From Sediminicola sp. (GTDB lineage: Bacteria > Bacteroidota > Bacteroidia > Flavobacteriales > Flavobacteriaceae), in NCBI GenBank assembly GCA_024643325.1, contig JAHEND010000001.1, positions 1-64,000 on the forward strand: 64,000 nucleotides of DNA, written 5' to 3'. This document shows, one piece after another, positions 27,903 through 38,036 of the stretch; within the stretch, counting starts at the first letter, position 1; each line of letters begins with the position of its first letter. A program made the translations under genes and the position numbers. The notes under the pieces are model-generated. The model was not told where the DNA came from. It searched no databases and saw only the letters and a list, made by a program, of their open reading frames with translations.

Positions 27903-29981
27903 ATGGCAAAAGAATCTAAAACAAGTCCTAAGAAACCAAAGTTCAATGCATGGTGGGTATACGCCACTGTAATAGCTTTACTAATAGGGTTTCAATTTAT
28001 GAGCAGTGGTCTTTCTAACACGAGAAAGACAACCACTTCTGAACTGCAATCTTATTTGAAGAATGGGGATATTAATAAAATCATTATTATTAGTAACACC
28101 AGGCAAGCCAAAGTATTTTTAACCAAGGAAGCACTGGCTAAAGAAGTACATAAAGATGTTGCTGAAAAATCATTCAATCTAAGCGGCTTAAGTCCAGAGT
28201 ATATATTAGACTTTGGTGACCTTCAAAATTTTGAAAACGATATTAAGACCATTAAATCGGAATTTCAATTAGACACCTTAGTAGACTACGAGACTGAATC
28301 TAATGTATTTGGAGATTTACTTTTATCACTTTTACCCTTTGTACTGATCATTGGTATTTGGATTTACGTAATGAGGAGAATGTCTGGTGGCGCTGGTGGC
28401 GCGGGCGGAGGCCAAATTTTCAATATTGGAAAATCCAAAGCCAAACTATTTGATGAGAAGACAGACACCAGAACTTCATTTAAAGATGTGGCAGGTTTAG
28501 AAGGTGCCAAAGAAGAAGTAGAAGAAATCGTTTCTTTCTTAAAACACCCAGAAAAATATACTTCCCTTGGAGGTAAAATTCCAAAAGGTGCTTTGTTGGT
28601 AGGACCTCCTGGAACAGGAAAAACATTATTGGCAAAAGCAGTAGCTGGTGAAGCTAAGGTCCCTTTCTTTTCTCTTTCAGGATCTGATTTTGTAGAGATG
28701 TTTGTTGGGGTTGGTGCTTCTAGAGTGAGGGATTTATTCAAACAAGCAAAAGAAAAATCTCCTGCTATTATCTTTATTGACGAGATAGACGCCATTGGTC
28801 GCGCTAGAGGTAAAAATAATATGACAGGGTCTAATGATGAAAGAGAGAACACCCTAAACCAATTACTGACAGAAATGGACGGTTTTGGCACCAATACAAA
28901 TGTTATAGTCTTAGCTGCCACAAACAGAGCAGATGTATTAGACAAAGCATTGATGAGGGCAGGCCGTTTTGATAGGCAAATCTATGTGGATTTACCAGAT
29001 ATAAGAGAGCGTAAAGAAATATTTGAGGTTCATTTAAAGCCAATAAAGACCTCTGAAAAATTAGATGTAGATTTCTTAGCCAGACAAACCCCAGGATTTT
29101 CTGGAGCAGATATTGCCAACGTTTGTAATGAAGCTGCTCTTATTGCAGCAAGAAAAGATAAAAAGGCTGTTAGCAAACAAGACTTTTTAGATGCAGTAGA
29201 TAGGATTGTAGGTGGATTAGAAAAGAAAAACAAAATTGTTACCCAGTCTGAAAAAGAAACCATTGCCTATCACGAAGCAGGACACGCAACAGTGAGTTGG
29301 ATGTTAGAGCATGCCGCTCCTCTTGTGAAGGTAACCATTGTTCCAAGAGGGCAATCTCTAGGAGCTGCATGGTACTTACCAGAAGAAAGGTTGATTGTTA
29401 GAACAGAACAAATGCTAGATGAAATGTGTGCCACTTTAGGAGGGCGTGCCGCAGAAAAGGTAATTTTCAATAAAATATCTACGGGAGCCTTGAGCGACTT
29501 GGAAAAAGTGACCAAGCAAGCGAGGGCTATGGTTACTGTTTACGGCTTAAATGAATCATTGGGAAATATCACTTACTACGATTCTTCAGGACAGTCTGAA
29601 TACGGTTTCACTAAGCCATATAGTGAGGAAACCGCTCAGAAAATAGACAAAGAAATTTCTATCCTAATAGAGGCGCAGTATCAAAGAGCTATTGAACTTT
29701 TAGAGGAAAACAAAGAAAAACTTACTACATTAGCAAAAAGGTTGTTAGAAAAAGAAGTGATTTTTAAGGACGATTTGGAAAAAATCTTTGGTGAAAGACC
29801 TTTTATTCCAGCACCAAAAGCCCTTCAAAAAGAAGCTACTGCCAACCCAGATGATGAAGCCAATGCAGGTATTTCAGACAGTCTAGAAAATAAAGAAGAA
29901 AATGATTCTTCCATCGTAACAGAAAGTACCCTAGAAGATGCGAATGACTCAAATACAACAAAAAAAGAAGGTAAAGCGTAA
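27903..29981 (+). CDS. ftsH: ATP-dependent zinc metalloprotease FtsH
   Basis: Walker A GPPGTGKT, SRH, HEAGH zinc motif; true start MAKESKTSPKK at 27903, not 27768. Confidence 0.97.
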   Translation: MAKESKTSPKKPKFNAWWVYATVIALLIGFQFMSSGLSNTRKTTTSELQSYLKNGDINKIIIISNTRQAKVFLTKEALAKEVHKDVAEKSFNLSGLSPEYILDFGDLQNFENDIKTIKSEFQLDTLVDYETESNVFGDLLLSLLPFVLIIGIWIYVMRRMSGGAGGAGGGQIFNIGKSKAKLFDEKTDTRTSFKDVAGLEGAKEEVEEIVSFLKHPEKYTSLGGKIPKGALLVGPPGTGKTLLAKAVAGEAKVPFFSLSGSDFVEMFVGVGASRVRDLFKQAKEKSPAIIFIDEIDAIGRARGKNNMTGSNDERENTLNQLLTEMDGFGTNTNVIVLAATNRADVLDKALMRAGRFDRQIYVDLPDIRERKEIFEVHLKPIKTSEKLDVDFLARQTPGFSGADIANVCNEAALIAARKDKKAVSKQDFLDAVDRIVGGLEKKNKIVTQSEKETIAYHEAGHATVSWMLEHAAPLVKVTIVPRGQSLGAAWYLPEERLIVRTEQMLDEMCATLGGRAAEKVIFNKISTGALSDLEKVTKQARAMVTVYGLNESLGNITYYDSSGQSEYGFTKPYSEETAQKIDKEISILIEAQYQRAIELLEENKEKLTTLAKRLLEKEVIFKDDLEKIFGERPFIPAPKALQKEATANPDDEANAGISDSLENKEENDSSIVTESTLEDANDSNTTKKEGKA

Positions 29982-29983
29982 TA

Positions 29984-30592
29984 TTGAATTTTTTTAGCAA
30001 AATATTTGGATCCTCTAAAAACAACCCCGCTTCAAGCCAGGTTGAGAGGTCCAAGTACATGCCAGAAGAAAAAACGCCTATAGACGAATTATTCACCATT
30101 AATTTCAAAAAAAATGGAGGTAAATTCTTATACTGCGAAGACAAAGATGAAGCATTAGCACTTTTGAATAACATACTTGATGAGAACGATTGGAAAGAAA
30201 AACCCCTGCTCACTTTAGATAAGAACATGGCGCTGTTTTGTTCCAACGCAGGATATGAAACTACTCATAAAACACAGGGAGCTGGTGTATTTTTCACCTC
30301 CTGTGAACACCTGATTGCTTTGAACGGCTCAATTTTAGTGAGTGACAGTCAGTTTGGAGAAAATAAACTGCCGGACTTACCAGAAATCATCATAGTATTT
30401 GCCAAAACCAGCCAAATGTTAGAAACCATTCAAGATGGTTTAAAACAAATTAAAAAAAACTATCCTAAACAGATACCAGGTAATATAACCGCCATTAAGA
30501 ACTTCAAGAAAGAAACTGAAGGTCAAAAAGATTTTATGAGCTACGGAAGTAGCAATAAAGATGTGTATCTGATTCTTCTAGAAGACCTTTAA
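29984..30592 (+). CDS. LUD domain protein (LutC/YkgG-like)
   Basis: 202 aa, TTG start; internal GAGVFFTSCEHLIALNGSILVSDSQFGENKLPDLPEIIIVFAKTSQML. Confidence 0.8.
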   Translation: MNFFSKIFGSSKNNPASSQVERSKYMPEEKTPIDELFTINFKKNGGKFLYCEDKDEALALLNNILDENDWKEKPLLTLDKNMALFCSNAGYETTHKTQGAGVFFTSCEHLIALNGSILVSDSQFGENKLPDLPEIIIVFAKTSQMLETIQDGLKQIKKNYPKQIPGNITAIKNFKKETEGQKDFMSYGSSNKDVYLILLEDL

Positions 30593-31387
30593 ATGAGAGA
30601 ATTAATAAGAAGGCTCCTCACGGGGGCGGTCTATGTATTTATTTTACTAGCAGCAGTTTTTTTAAACTCGGATGCCTTTGATTTTCTATTTATGGCCTTT
30701 GGATTAGCCTGTATTTATGAATACAAAAGAATCACAAAATTACGCGGTTACTATTTATTCATGGCTTATTTAGCCCTTTGGTGGTTGTTTATTTACCTCA
30801 TCCAAAACAGTTTTACTATAGGACTTTTACTCGCTACTACCTTAGGTATAAATACATTCTTATTGAAATATCTGTTAACTAAAAAGAAACAACAGCTCAC
30901 GAAAAGCATGACCTTTATCTCTGGAGTATTTTACATAGGAGGCGGATGCATTTTTCTCACCCTTATTCCCTACACTACCCCTGAATTTGCCAAAATGCTC
31001 ATAACGGGTATTTTTCTGATCATATGGATGAATGATTCCTTTGCATATTTGGTGGGTAAACAGTTTGGGAAAAATAAATTATACCCCTCTGTATCTCCAA
31101 AAAAAACTGTTGAAGGTGCCGTCGGTGGGCTCTTATTTGGACTTTTAGCCGCAGTTTTAATCGCTCAAATAGACCCGCTACTTTCTTTAAGCCAATGGCT
31201 AATTCTTGCCACGGTAGTTGTGATTACAGGAAATTTAGGAGACCTCCTTGAATCTAAATTCAAACGTGTTGCTGGCGTAAAAGACAGCGGCGCAATTTTA
31301 CCTGGCCACGGAGGGATGTTAGATAGACTAGATAGTCTTATATTTGCCGCACCATTTGCATATTTGCTCATCATTATCTTTAATTAG
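30593..31387 (+). CDS. cdsA: Phosphatidate cytidylyltransferase
   Basis: 264 aa polytopic; SVSPKKTVEGAVGGLL...GNLGDLLESKFKRVAGVKDSGAILPGHGGMLDRLDSL. Confidence 0.95.
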   Translation: MRELIRRLLTGAVYVFILLAAVFLNSDAFDFLFMAFGLACIYEYKRITKLRGYYLFMAYLALWWLFIYLIQNSFTIGLLLATTLGINTFLLKYLLTKKKQQLTKSMTFISGVFYIGGGCIFLTLIPYTTPEFAKMLITGIFLIIWMNDSFAYLVGKQFGKNKLYPSVSPKKTVEGAVGGLLFGLLAAVLIAQIDPLLSLSQWLILATVVVITGNLGDLLESKFKRVAGVKDSGAILPGHGGMLDRLDSLIFAAPFAYLLIIIFN

Positions 31388-31389
31388 TT

Positions 31390-32055
31390 ATGTTTCACAG
31401 AGAAGGTTTTAAGATTATTGCGATCACTTTTATTATTGTTGGAGCTATGGCCCTCACGGCCGATGTCTATATTACAAATCACCTAATCAAATATGGTGTA
31501 CAAGGTGTTGCATTGACTATCCTGGTGTTGATTTTACAATTTTTCAGAAACCCAAAAAGGGCTGTTCAGTTTAATCTCAATGAAATTATCGCTCCTGTAG
31601 ATGGCAAAGTTGTTGTCATAGAAGAGGTAGAAGAAAAGGAATACTTTAAAGGGAAAAGAAAGCAAGTTTCCATATTCATGTCTCCCTTAAACGTGCATGT
31701 AACAAGATATCCTGCTAGTGGTGTAATACAATACTCAAAATATCACCCTGGTAAATACTTAGTGGCATGGCACCCTAAAGCTAGTGAGGAAAATGAAAGA
31801 ACTACCATAGTGATTAAAACACCCAAATTTGGCGATATATTATACAGACAAATCGCTGGTGCTTTAGCCAGAAGAATTGTTAATTACGCCAAAAAAGGAG
31901 ATAAAGCCATTCAAGGAGCAGATGCAGGTTTTATAAAATTTGGTTCAAGAGTAGACCTTTTCCTCCCCCTAGATTGTATTGTCACTGTAGGGCTTAATCA
32001 AAAAGTAGTAGGGGCTAAAACTGTTATAGCTACATTAAGAGATGAAGATGAGTAG
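31390..32055 (+). CDS. psd: Phosphatidylserine decarboxylase family protein
   Basis: 221 aa; NEIIAPVDGKVVVIEEVEEKEYF, KFGSRVDLFLPL (GS processing site). Confidence 0.94.
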   Translation: MFHREGFKIIAITFIIVGAMALTADVYITNHLIKYGVQGVALTILVLILQFFRNPKRAVQFNLNEIIAPVDGKVVVIEEVEEKEYFKGKRKQVSIFMSPLNVHVTRYPASGVIQYSKYHPGKYLVAWHPKASEENERTTIVIKTPKFGDILYRQIAGALARRIVNYAKKGDKAIQGADAGFIKFGSRVDLFLPLDCIVTVGLNQKVVGAKTVIATLRDEDE

Positions 32056-32302
32056 TACTTTAGAAGCGGATTTCAACAAAGCGGTTGCTAGAGTAAATAG
32101 CAGCAAAAAATCCCTGCCTCCTGACACCATGCTTAAATTATATGCACTTTATAAAATAGCCACTAAAAATCAAGAAAATCCAAGTGGGGACAAGCCTTTA
32201 ATCAACGCGTTTAAAGCAAATGCATTATTCCAGGCCAAACACATGAGTATTGAAACTGCTATGTTAAAATATATTACTATTGTAGAGAAAGAGGCGTTCT
32301 AG
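32042..32302 (+). CDS. Acyl-CoA-binding protein
   Basis: 86 aa ACBP fold LEADFNKAVARVNSSKKSLPPDTMLKLYALYKIATKNQENPSG; overlaps the psd end. Confidence 0.9.
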   Translation: MKMSSTLEADFNKAVARVNSSKKSLPPDTMLKLYALYKIATKNQENPSGDKPLINAFKANALFQAKHMSIETAMLKYITIVEKEAF

Positions 32303-32337
32303 TTAAGCCTACAGGTACTCTAATATAAAGCTAGATA

Positions 32338-33609
32338 CTAACTTGAAATTACTTTTGTGCCATGGGTTAATCTCGACTGGAAAAAGTTAAATAAAAGTCC
32401 AATCAAACTCAACATAAAGTAAGCGTATAAAACTATTCTCCAGGCAAAAAAATGCTCAGGAGCTCCTACATAATCTATAAAGAAAACACTAGCTAGTAAG
32501 CCCAATGAAATTCTAAATAACTCTGTGAAATACGCACTTTTCCAGCGGTCCATAAACATAGAATAGCTAAATACACTAAGGGCTATATACGAAGCCAAAA
32601 AGATAAACTCAGTTGCTTCAAGACTGCCTACCTCTGAAAGTCCTAGGAGAAGGATCATAGAAACACCTAGCAATTGAAAAACAGCATAGGCCTTAAATAA
32701 GGAACTTCCTGACTCTGGGTAGCGTTTAAAATTAAATACATCCTCTATTATTTCTACAGGGTAATTGTTTGCGACATCGGCGGGACGCCAACCAGTAGGC
32801 ATAAACCAGATTCGCAGCTTATCTATCCATAATCTTGTGCGCCAAGCGTCTTTAGCTATTTGCCAAAAATGCATGAAATTAATGGTCAATGGGTTCCATG
32901 TATTGACCTGTTTTAAAACACCGTATTGTGGAGGGTCACTGGCTAGCTCTTCTTGAAAAGTGCCAAACATACGATCCCAAATACTAAAAACTTGACCTAA
33001 ATTTTTATCTATATAGCGCTCATTTATGGCATGGTGTACCCTATGTTGTGAAGGAGTAACTATAATATACTCTAAAAATCCCAATTTACCTATATGCTGG
33101 GTATGATACCAAAACTGAGCAAATAGGTGAACCGGAGCCAATATGGCAATCACTTTATAGGGGACGCCTAACAATGCTGCTGGGAGAAGCAATAGGGGAA
33201 AATAAGCAATTAGATTAGAAACAGATTGCCTCAACGCGCAGGCTAAATTAAAAGACTCACTACTATGGTGAATCATATGCTGGTTCCAGAAAATATTGAT
33301 TTTATGACTGAGTCTATGGTTCCAATAACCTGCAAAATCTATGCAGATAAAACCAATTACCCAATCCCACCAATGCATCTCCAAAGGAGCTACATTAAAA
33401 AAAGTCAATATACTTGGATAAGTAACCAATACAATACCCAAACCTAAGGTGTCCTTTAAAATATTTGTAATACCTGAACTAATACTAGATACAGTATCTA
33501 ACACACCATAAGTGATTTTCTTTCGCCAATACCCATACCCAATTTCAATTAAAATGAGTACTAAGAATAAAGGTATCGCAATTAATAGAGCGTTCGCATA
33601 AGCTTCCAT
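32338..33609 (-). CDS. Sterol desaturase/fatty acid hydroxylase family protein
   Basis: His boxes HRLSHK, HMIHHSSE, HRVHHAIN. Confidence 0.93.
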   Translation of the reverse strand: MEAYANALLIAIPLFLVLILIEIGYGYWRKKITYGVLDTVSSISSGITNILKDTLGLGIVLVTYPSILTFFNVAPLEMHWWDWVIGFICIDFAGYWNHRLSHKINIFWNQHMIHHSSESFNLACALRQSVSNLIAYFPLLLLPAALLGVPYKVIAILAPVHLFAQFWYHTQHIGKLGFLEYIIVTPSQHRVHHAINERYIDKNLGQVFSIWDRMFGTFQEELASDPPQYGVLKQVNTWNPLTINFMHFWQIAKDAWRTRLWIDKLRIWFMPTGWRPADVANNYPVEIIEDVFNFKRYPESGSSLFKAYAVFQLLGVSMILLLGLSEVGSLEATEFIFLASYIALSVFSYSMFMDRWKSAYFTELFRISLGLLASVFFIDYVGAPEHFFAWRIVLYAYFMLSLIGLLFNFFQSRLTHGTKVISS

Positions 33610-33639
33610 AGCATGAATACGCTTGTACTTTAAAATATA

Positions 33640-36276
33640 CTAGCCTCTCAAATATACTAAACTTTGTTCAAGTGTTTCAATTTTAGCTATGGCGTCCGAT
33701 TGCTTTTTCTTTTCTAAAGCAATAACGGCTTCTGGGGCGTTCGAAACAAATCTGTCATTTGACAGTTTCTTTTCTACAGAAGTTAAAAAACCTTTGGTAT
33801 AGGCCAATTCTTCAGTTACTTTAGCTATTTCTGCGTCCAAATCAATAGCCCCAGCAATAGGGATAAAGTATTCATATGCATCTACCCTAAAACTAAGTGC
33901 CCCTTCAATTGGAGATTGGGTAAGTTGAAGTGGTGTTAAATTAGCCAATTTTTCAATTCCAGCAGTCCAATATAACAATGGATTAGATGGGTGCATTACA
34001 AACATGTCTAGCACTTCTTTTTGGGCAATTTGCTTTTCTTTTCTTATTGTTCTCACCTCAGATACAACTTGCTTGGCCCACTCAAATCCAGCCAATAAAT
34101 CTGATTGATCTACTGGACTCACCTCTGGCCAATGATTTACAATGAGGGCTTCTTCTGGGGATCTTTCTTTAATTTGTTGCCAAATATCCTCTGATAAGAA
34201 TGGCATAAAGGGGTGTAATATCCTTAAATTATTTTCCATTAAAGCAATCACCTGAGTTTTTGTAGTTCTATCTACAGCTTGCTGATATTGGGGCTTGATT
34301 AACTCTAAAAGCCATGAACTATAATTTTCCCATAACAATTTGTAAGTAGCCATTAATGCATCTGAAATTCTGTACTTACTAAAGTGGTCTTCTAATTCTA
34401 ATACCGTTTTATTAAATAATGCTGAATACCATTCAATGGCTGTTTTGGCAGATTCAGGTTGTGGAATATCTGCTACTTCCCACGATTGTATTAATCTAAA
34501 GCCATTCCATATTTTATTGGCAAAATTCTTTCCTTGTTGGCACAATGCCTCGTCAAACATGAGGTCATTTCCTGCAGCTGAACTCAATAAGAGCCCTACC
34601 CTCACACCATCTGCACCATAGTCTTCTATAAGTTTTAATGCGTCTGGTGAATTCCCTAGAGATTTAGACATTTTTCTTCGTTGCGCATCTCTTACCAAGC
34701 CGGTAAAATACACATTAGAAAAAGGTTTTTCTCCTCTAAATTCATAACCTGCAACCACCATTCTAGCCACCCAGAAAAATATAATATCTGGTCCTGTAAC
34801 CAAATCATTGGTGGGGTAGTAATAGTTTATCTCTTCATTATCTGGCTCGAGTATACCATTAAATACACTCATAGGCCATAACCATGAAGAAAACCAGGTG
34901 TCTAAAGCGTCTTCATCTTGTCTTAAATCTTGAGAAGTTAAGCTTGAATTGCCTGACTTCTCCCTAGCAAGTGTTAATGCTGTTTCAATATTTTCAGCCA
35001 CCACAAAGTCTTCTCTTCCAGCTCCAAAGTAATAAGCAGGTATTTGTTGTCCCCACCACAATTGTCTAGAAATATTCCAATCACGAATGTTTTCCATCCA
35101 GTGACGGTATGTATTTTCAAACTTTTTAGGAAACAACTTTATCTCTTCATCCTCTAAAACAGCCTTTAAAGCAGGTTGGGCTAAAGTCTCCATTTTTAAA
35201 AACCATTGGTCAGATAGTCTAGGTTCTATAACCGCTTTAGTTCTTTCTGAAGTACCCACTTTATTAAGGTGCTGCTCCGTTTTCACTAAGAAATTTTGAG
35301 CTTCTAAATCTTTTGAAACCTTTTTTCTAGCATCAAACCGGTCCATTCCCTCGTAACCCATACCAAAAGAATTCAAAGTGGCATTTGGGTTGAAAATATC
35401 AATAACCTCCAGGTTGTGCTTTTCACCAAGTGCTTTGTCATTTAGATCGTGTGCCGGTGTTACTTTTAAGCAACCTGTTCCAAATTCCATATCTACATAA
35501 GCATCTGCTATGATTGGAATCTCTCTTCCACAAAGTGGTACAATGGCTTTTTTACCGTGAAGATGAGTAAAACGTTTGTCTTCAGGGTGAACACAAATAG
35601 CCGTATCACCAAAAATAGTTTCAGGTCTTGTTGTAGCAATGGTAAGCCTTTGATCACTTCCAGCTACTTGATAGGAAATATAATATAATAAACCTTGTTT
35701 CTCTTCATAAATAACCTCCTCATCTGATAAAGTGGTGAGTGCCTCAGGATCCCAATTCACCATTCTATTGCCCCTGTAGATAAGGCCTTTATTAAACAAG
35801 TCTACAAAGACTTTAATCACAGAATTGGACAAATTAGGATCCATAGTAAAAGCGGTCCTATCCCAATCACAAGAGCAGCCTAATTTTTTAAGCTGATCCA
35901 AAATAACACCTCCATATTCGTTTTTCCATTCCCAAGCATGGGCTAAAAACTCCTCTCTGCTCAGGTCTGATTTAGAAATACCTTGCTCTTTGAGTCTTGC
36001 TACTACTTTTGCTTCTGTTGCAATTGAAGCGTGATCGGTTCCAGGTACCCAGCATGCATTAAAACCTTGCAATCTTGCTTTTCTAATGAGTACATCTTGA
36101 ATGGTATTGTTTAGCATATGTCCCATATGTAAAACTCCAGTGACGTTTGGCGGAGGAATAACTATGGTATATGGGGTTCTCTCGTCTGGTGTAGAAGCGA
36201 AAAATTTGTGCTTCATCCAATAGTCATACCATTGGTTTTCAATTTGTTGGGGGGAATATTTGGAAGCAGTCTCCAT
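33640..36276 (-). CDS. valS: Valine--tRNA ligase
   Basis: 878 aa; PPNVTGVLHMGHMLNNT, KMSKSLGNSPD, C-terminal coiled coil. Confidence 0.98.
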   Translation of the reverse strand: METASKYSPQQIENQWYDYWMKHKFFASTPDERTPYTIVIPPPNVTGVLHMGHMLNNTIQDVLIRKARLQGFNACWVPGTDHASIATEAKVVARLKEQGISKSDLSREEFLAHAWEWKNEYGGVILDQLKKLGCSCDWDRTAFTMDPNLSNSVIKVFVDLFNKGLIYRGNRMVNWDPEALTTLSDEEVIYEEKQGLLYYISYQVAGSDQRLTIATTRPETIFGDTAICVHPEDKRFTHLHGKKAIVPLCGREIPIIADAYVDMEFGTGCLKVTPAHDLNDKALGEKHNLEVIDIFNPNATLNSFGMGYEGMDRFDARKKVSKDLEAQNFLVKTEQHLNKVGTSERTKAVIEPRLSDQWFLKMETLAQPALKAVLEDEEIKLFPKKFENTYRHWMENIRDWNISRQLWWGQQIPAYYFGAGREDFVVAENIETALTLAREKSGNSSLTSQDLRQDEDALDTWFSSWLWPMSVFNGILEPDNEEINYYYPTNDLVTGPDIIFFWVARMVVAGYEFRGEKPFSNVYFTGLVRDAQRRKMSKSLGNSPDALKLIEDYGADGVRVGLLLSSAAGNDLMFDEALCQQGKNFANKIWNGFRLIQSWEVADIPQPESAKTAIEWYSALFNKTVLELEDHFSKYRISDALMATYKLLWENYSSWLLELIKPQYQQAVDRTTKTQVIALMENNLRILHPFMPFLSEDIWQQIKERSPEEALIVNHWPEVSPVDQSDLLAGFEWAKQVVSEVRTIRKEKQIAQKEVLDMFVMHPSNPLLYWTAGIEKLANLTPLQLTQSPIEGALSFRVDAYEYFIPIAGAIDLDAEIAKVTEELAYTKGFLTSVEKKLSNDRFVSNAPEAVIALEKKKQSDAIAKIETLEQSLVYLRG

Positions 36277-36408
36277 GAGATATAGTAGTTAGGCTTGTTT
36301 TTAGCAAATAATTAGATACAAAAATAAGGATACTCTGTCTCTCTTGAAAGAATTTTGTTCCTTGTTATGAAAAGAATTATATTTGATATACTTCTAAACT
36401 TTAGAAAA

Positions 36409-36789
36409 ATGAAAAAATTACTATTCTTACTAGCGGTATTCTTTGTGCACAATACCGTTTTAGCTCAAGAAAAAATCGCCAAAATAACTTTCAAATCCGA
36501 AACCATAGATTATGGAACAATTGAAGTAAACAGTGACGGAATTAGGATATTTGAGTTCACCAATACCGGAGACGCTCCTCTGGTCATTACTGAAGTGAAT
36601 TCCAGCTGTGGTTGCACAATTCCAAAAAAACCAGAGGCTCCTATTTTACCGGGTAAAACAGGTGAAATTCAAGTGAAATACAATACTGCTTTAGTGGGAC
36701 CTATAAGAAAAGCAATTACCGTTAAATCCAATGCGGACACACCCACCAAAATACTAACTATCAAGGGTATGGTTAAAAAAATAGAATAA
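36409..36789 (+). CDS. DUF1573 domain-containing secreted protein
   Basis: Signal peptide; YGTIEVNSDGIRIFEFTNTGDAPLVITEVNSSCGCTIPKKPEAPILPGKTGEIQVKYNT. Confidence 0.92.
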   Translation: MKKLLFLLAVFFVHNTVLAQEKIAKITFKSETIDYGTIEVNSDGIRIFEFTNTGDAPLVITEVNSSCGCTIPKKPEAPILPGKTGEIQVKYNTALVGPIRKAITVKSNADTPTKILTIKGMVKKIE

Positions 36790-36845
36790 TTTTAAAAAAA
36801 ACAAGCTGGGCTTGTTTTTGATTCATAATTTCGCAAAAAAAATCC

Positions 36846-38036
36846 ATGCCAGCATTGTCAAAAAAAGGGCGTTCTATGCCCGAATCTCCCATTCGAAAAC
36901 TTGTGCCTTTTGCAGAAAATGCGAAAGCGAGAGGTATTGAAGTGATCCACTTAAATATTGGTCAGCCAGATATTAAAACACCTCAAATCGCATTAGATGC
37001 TGTATCTAATGCAAAAATTGAAGTGCTGGCTTACAGTAGAACAGAGGGCTCCGATGCTTATAGAGACAAATTGGCACAGTATTACAAACTACACCAGGTC
37101 GCTGTTACAAAAGAAGATATTATAGTAACTACTGGAGGATCTGAAGCATTGTCTTTTGCCATGGGAAGCGTTGCTGATCCAGGAGATGAAATCATTATCC
37201 CGGAACCTTTTTACGCTAATTACAATGGATTTGCAGCAGCAAACGACATTACAGTTGTTCCTTTAGTTTCTAGGCTATCCGAGAATTTTGCCCTACCCCC
37301 AATAGCTGATTTTGAAAAATTAATTGGACCAAAAACAAAGGCCATTGTCATTTGCAACCCTGGAAACCCAACAGGTTACCTCTATACAAAAGAAGAACTA
37401 GAGGCCTTATCTGCTTTGGTCAAAAAGCACAATATTTTTCTAATCGCAGATGAAGTATATAGAGAGTTTACATACGAAGGGGCTGTACACCACTCCATTT
37501 TAACATTAGAAGGAATAGCAGACTACGCTATAGTGGTAGATTCTGTTTCAAAAAGATACAGTATGTGTGGCGCTCGTATAGGTTGTTTGGTCTCAAAAAA
37601 TAAAGCGTTCATTCATACAGCTATGAAGTTTGCTCAAGCGAGGCTTTCTCCTCCTACCTATGCGCAAATAGCCGCTGAAGCTGCTTTAGACACTCCTTCT
37701 TCATACTTTAAATCTGTAAATACTGAATATCAAAAAAGAAGAGATGTATTAATCACTGGTCTAAAAAAAATTCCTGGGGTAGCTGTGGCTAATCCAAGAG
37801 GGGCTTTTTACTGTGTTGTTGCTTTGCCAGTTGCAGATGCTGATAATTTTGCCAAGTGGCTACTCGAAACTTTTTCTGTAGATGGAAAAACAATCATGGT
37901 TGCTCCGGCAGCAGGTTTTTATGCCACGCCTGGTTTAGGCAAAAATGAGATTAGGATTGCCTATGTGTTAGAAGAACAGCAATTAATCATTGCTACAGAA
38001 GTTCTAAAAAAAGCTTTGGAGGTTTATCCAAATTAA
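36846..38036 (+). CDS. Pyridoxal-phosphate aspartate aminotransferase family
   Basis: 396 aa; GGSEALSFAMGSVADPGDEIIIPEPFYANY, CNPGNPTGYL, SVSKRYSMCGARIG. Confidence 0.95.
   Translation: MPALSKKGRSMPESPIRKLVPFAENAKARGIEVIHLNIGQPDIKTPQIALDAVSNAKIEVLAYSRTEGSDAYRDKLAQYYKLHQVAVTKEDIIVTTGGSEALSFAMGSVADPGDEIIIPEPFYANYNGFAAANDITVVPLVSRLSENFALPPIADFEKLIGPKTKAIVICNPGNPTGYLYTKEELEALSALVKKHNIFLIADEVYREFTYEGAVHHSILTLEGIADYAIVVDSVSKRYSMCGARIGCLVSKNKAFIHTAMKFAQARLSPPTYAQIAAEAALDTPSSYFKSVNTEYQKRRDVLITGLKKIPGVAVANPRGAFYCVVALPVADADNFAKWLLETFSVDGKTIMVAPAAGFYATPGLGKNEIRIAYVLEEQQLIIATEVLKKALEVYPN

Noticed and set aside
28364-28945. 193-aa minus-strand ORF opposite ftsH
   Set aside because: Antisense to a highly conserved ATPase domain; composition is a mirror of ftsH codons, no family resemblance and no promoter-like signal.
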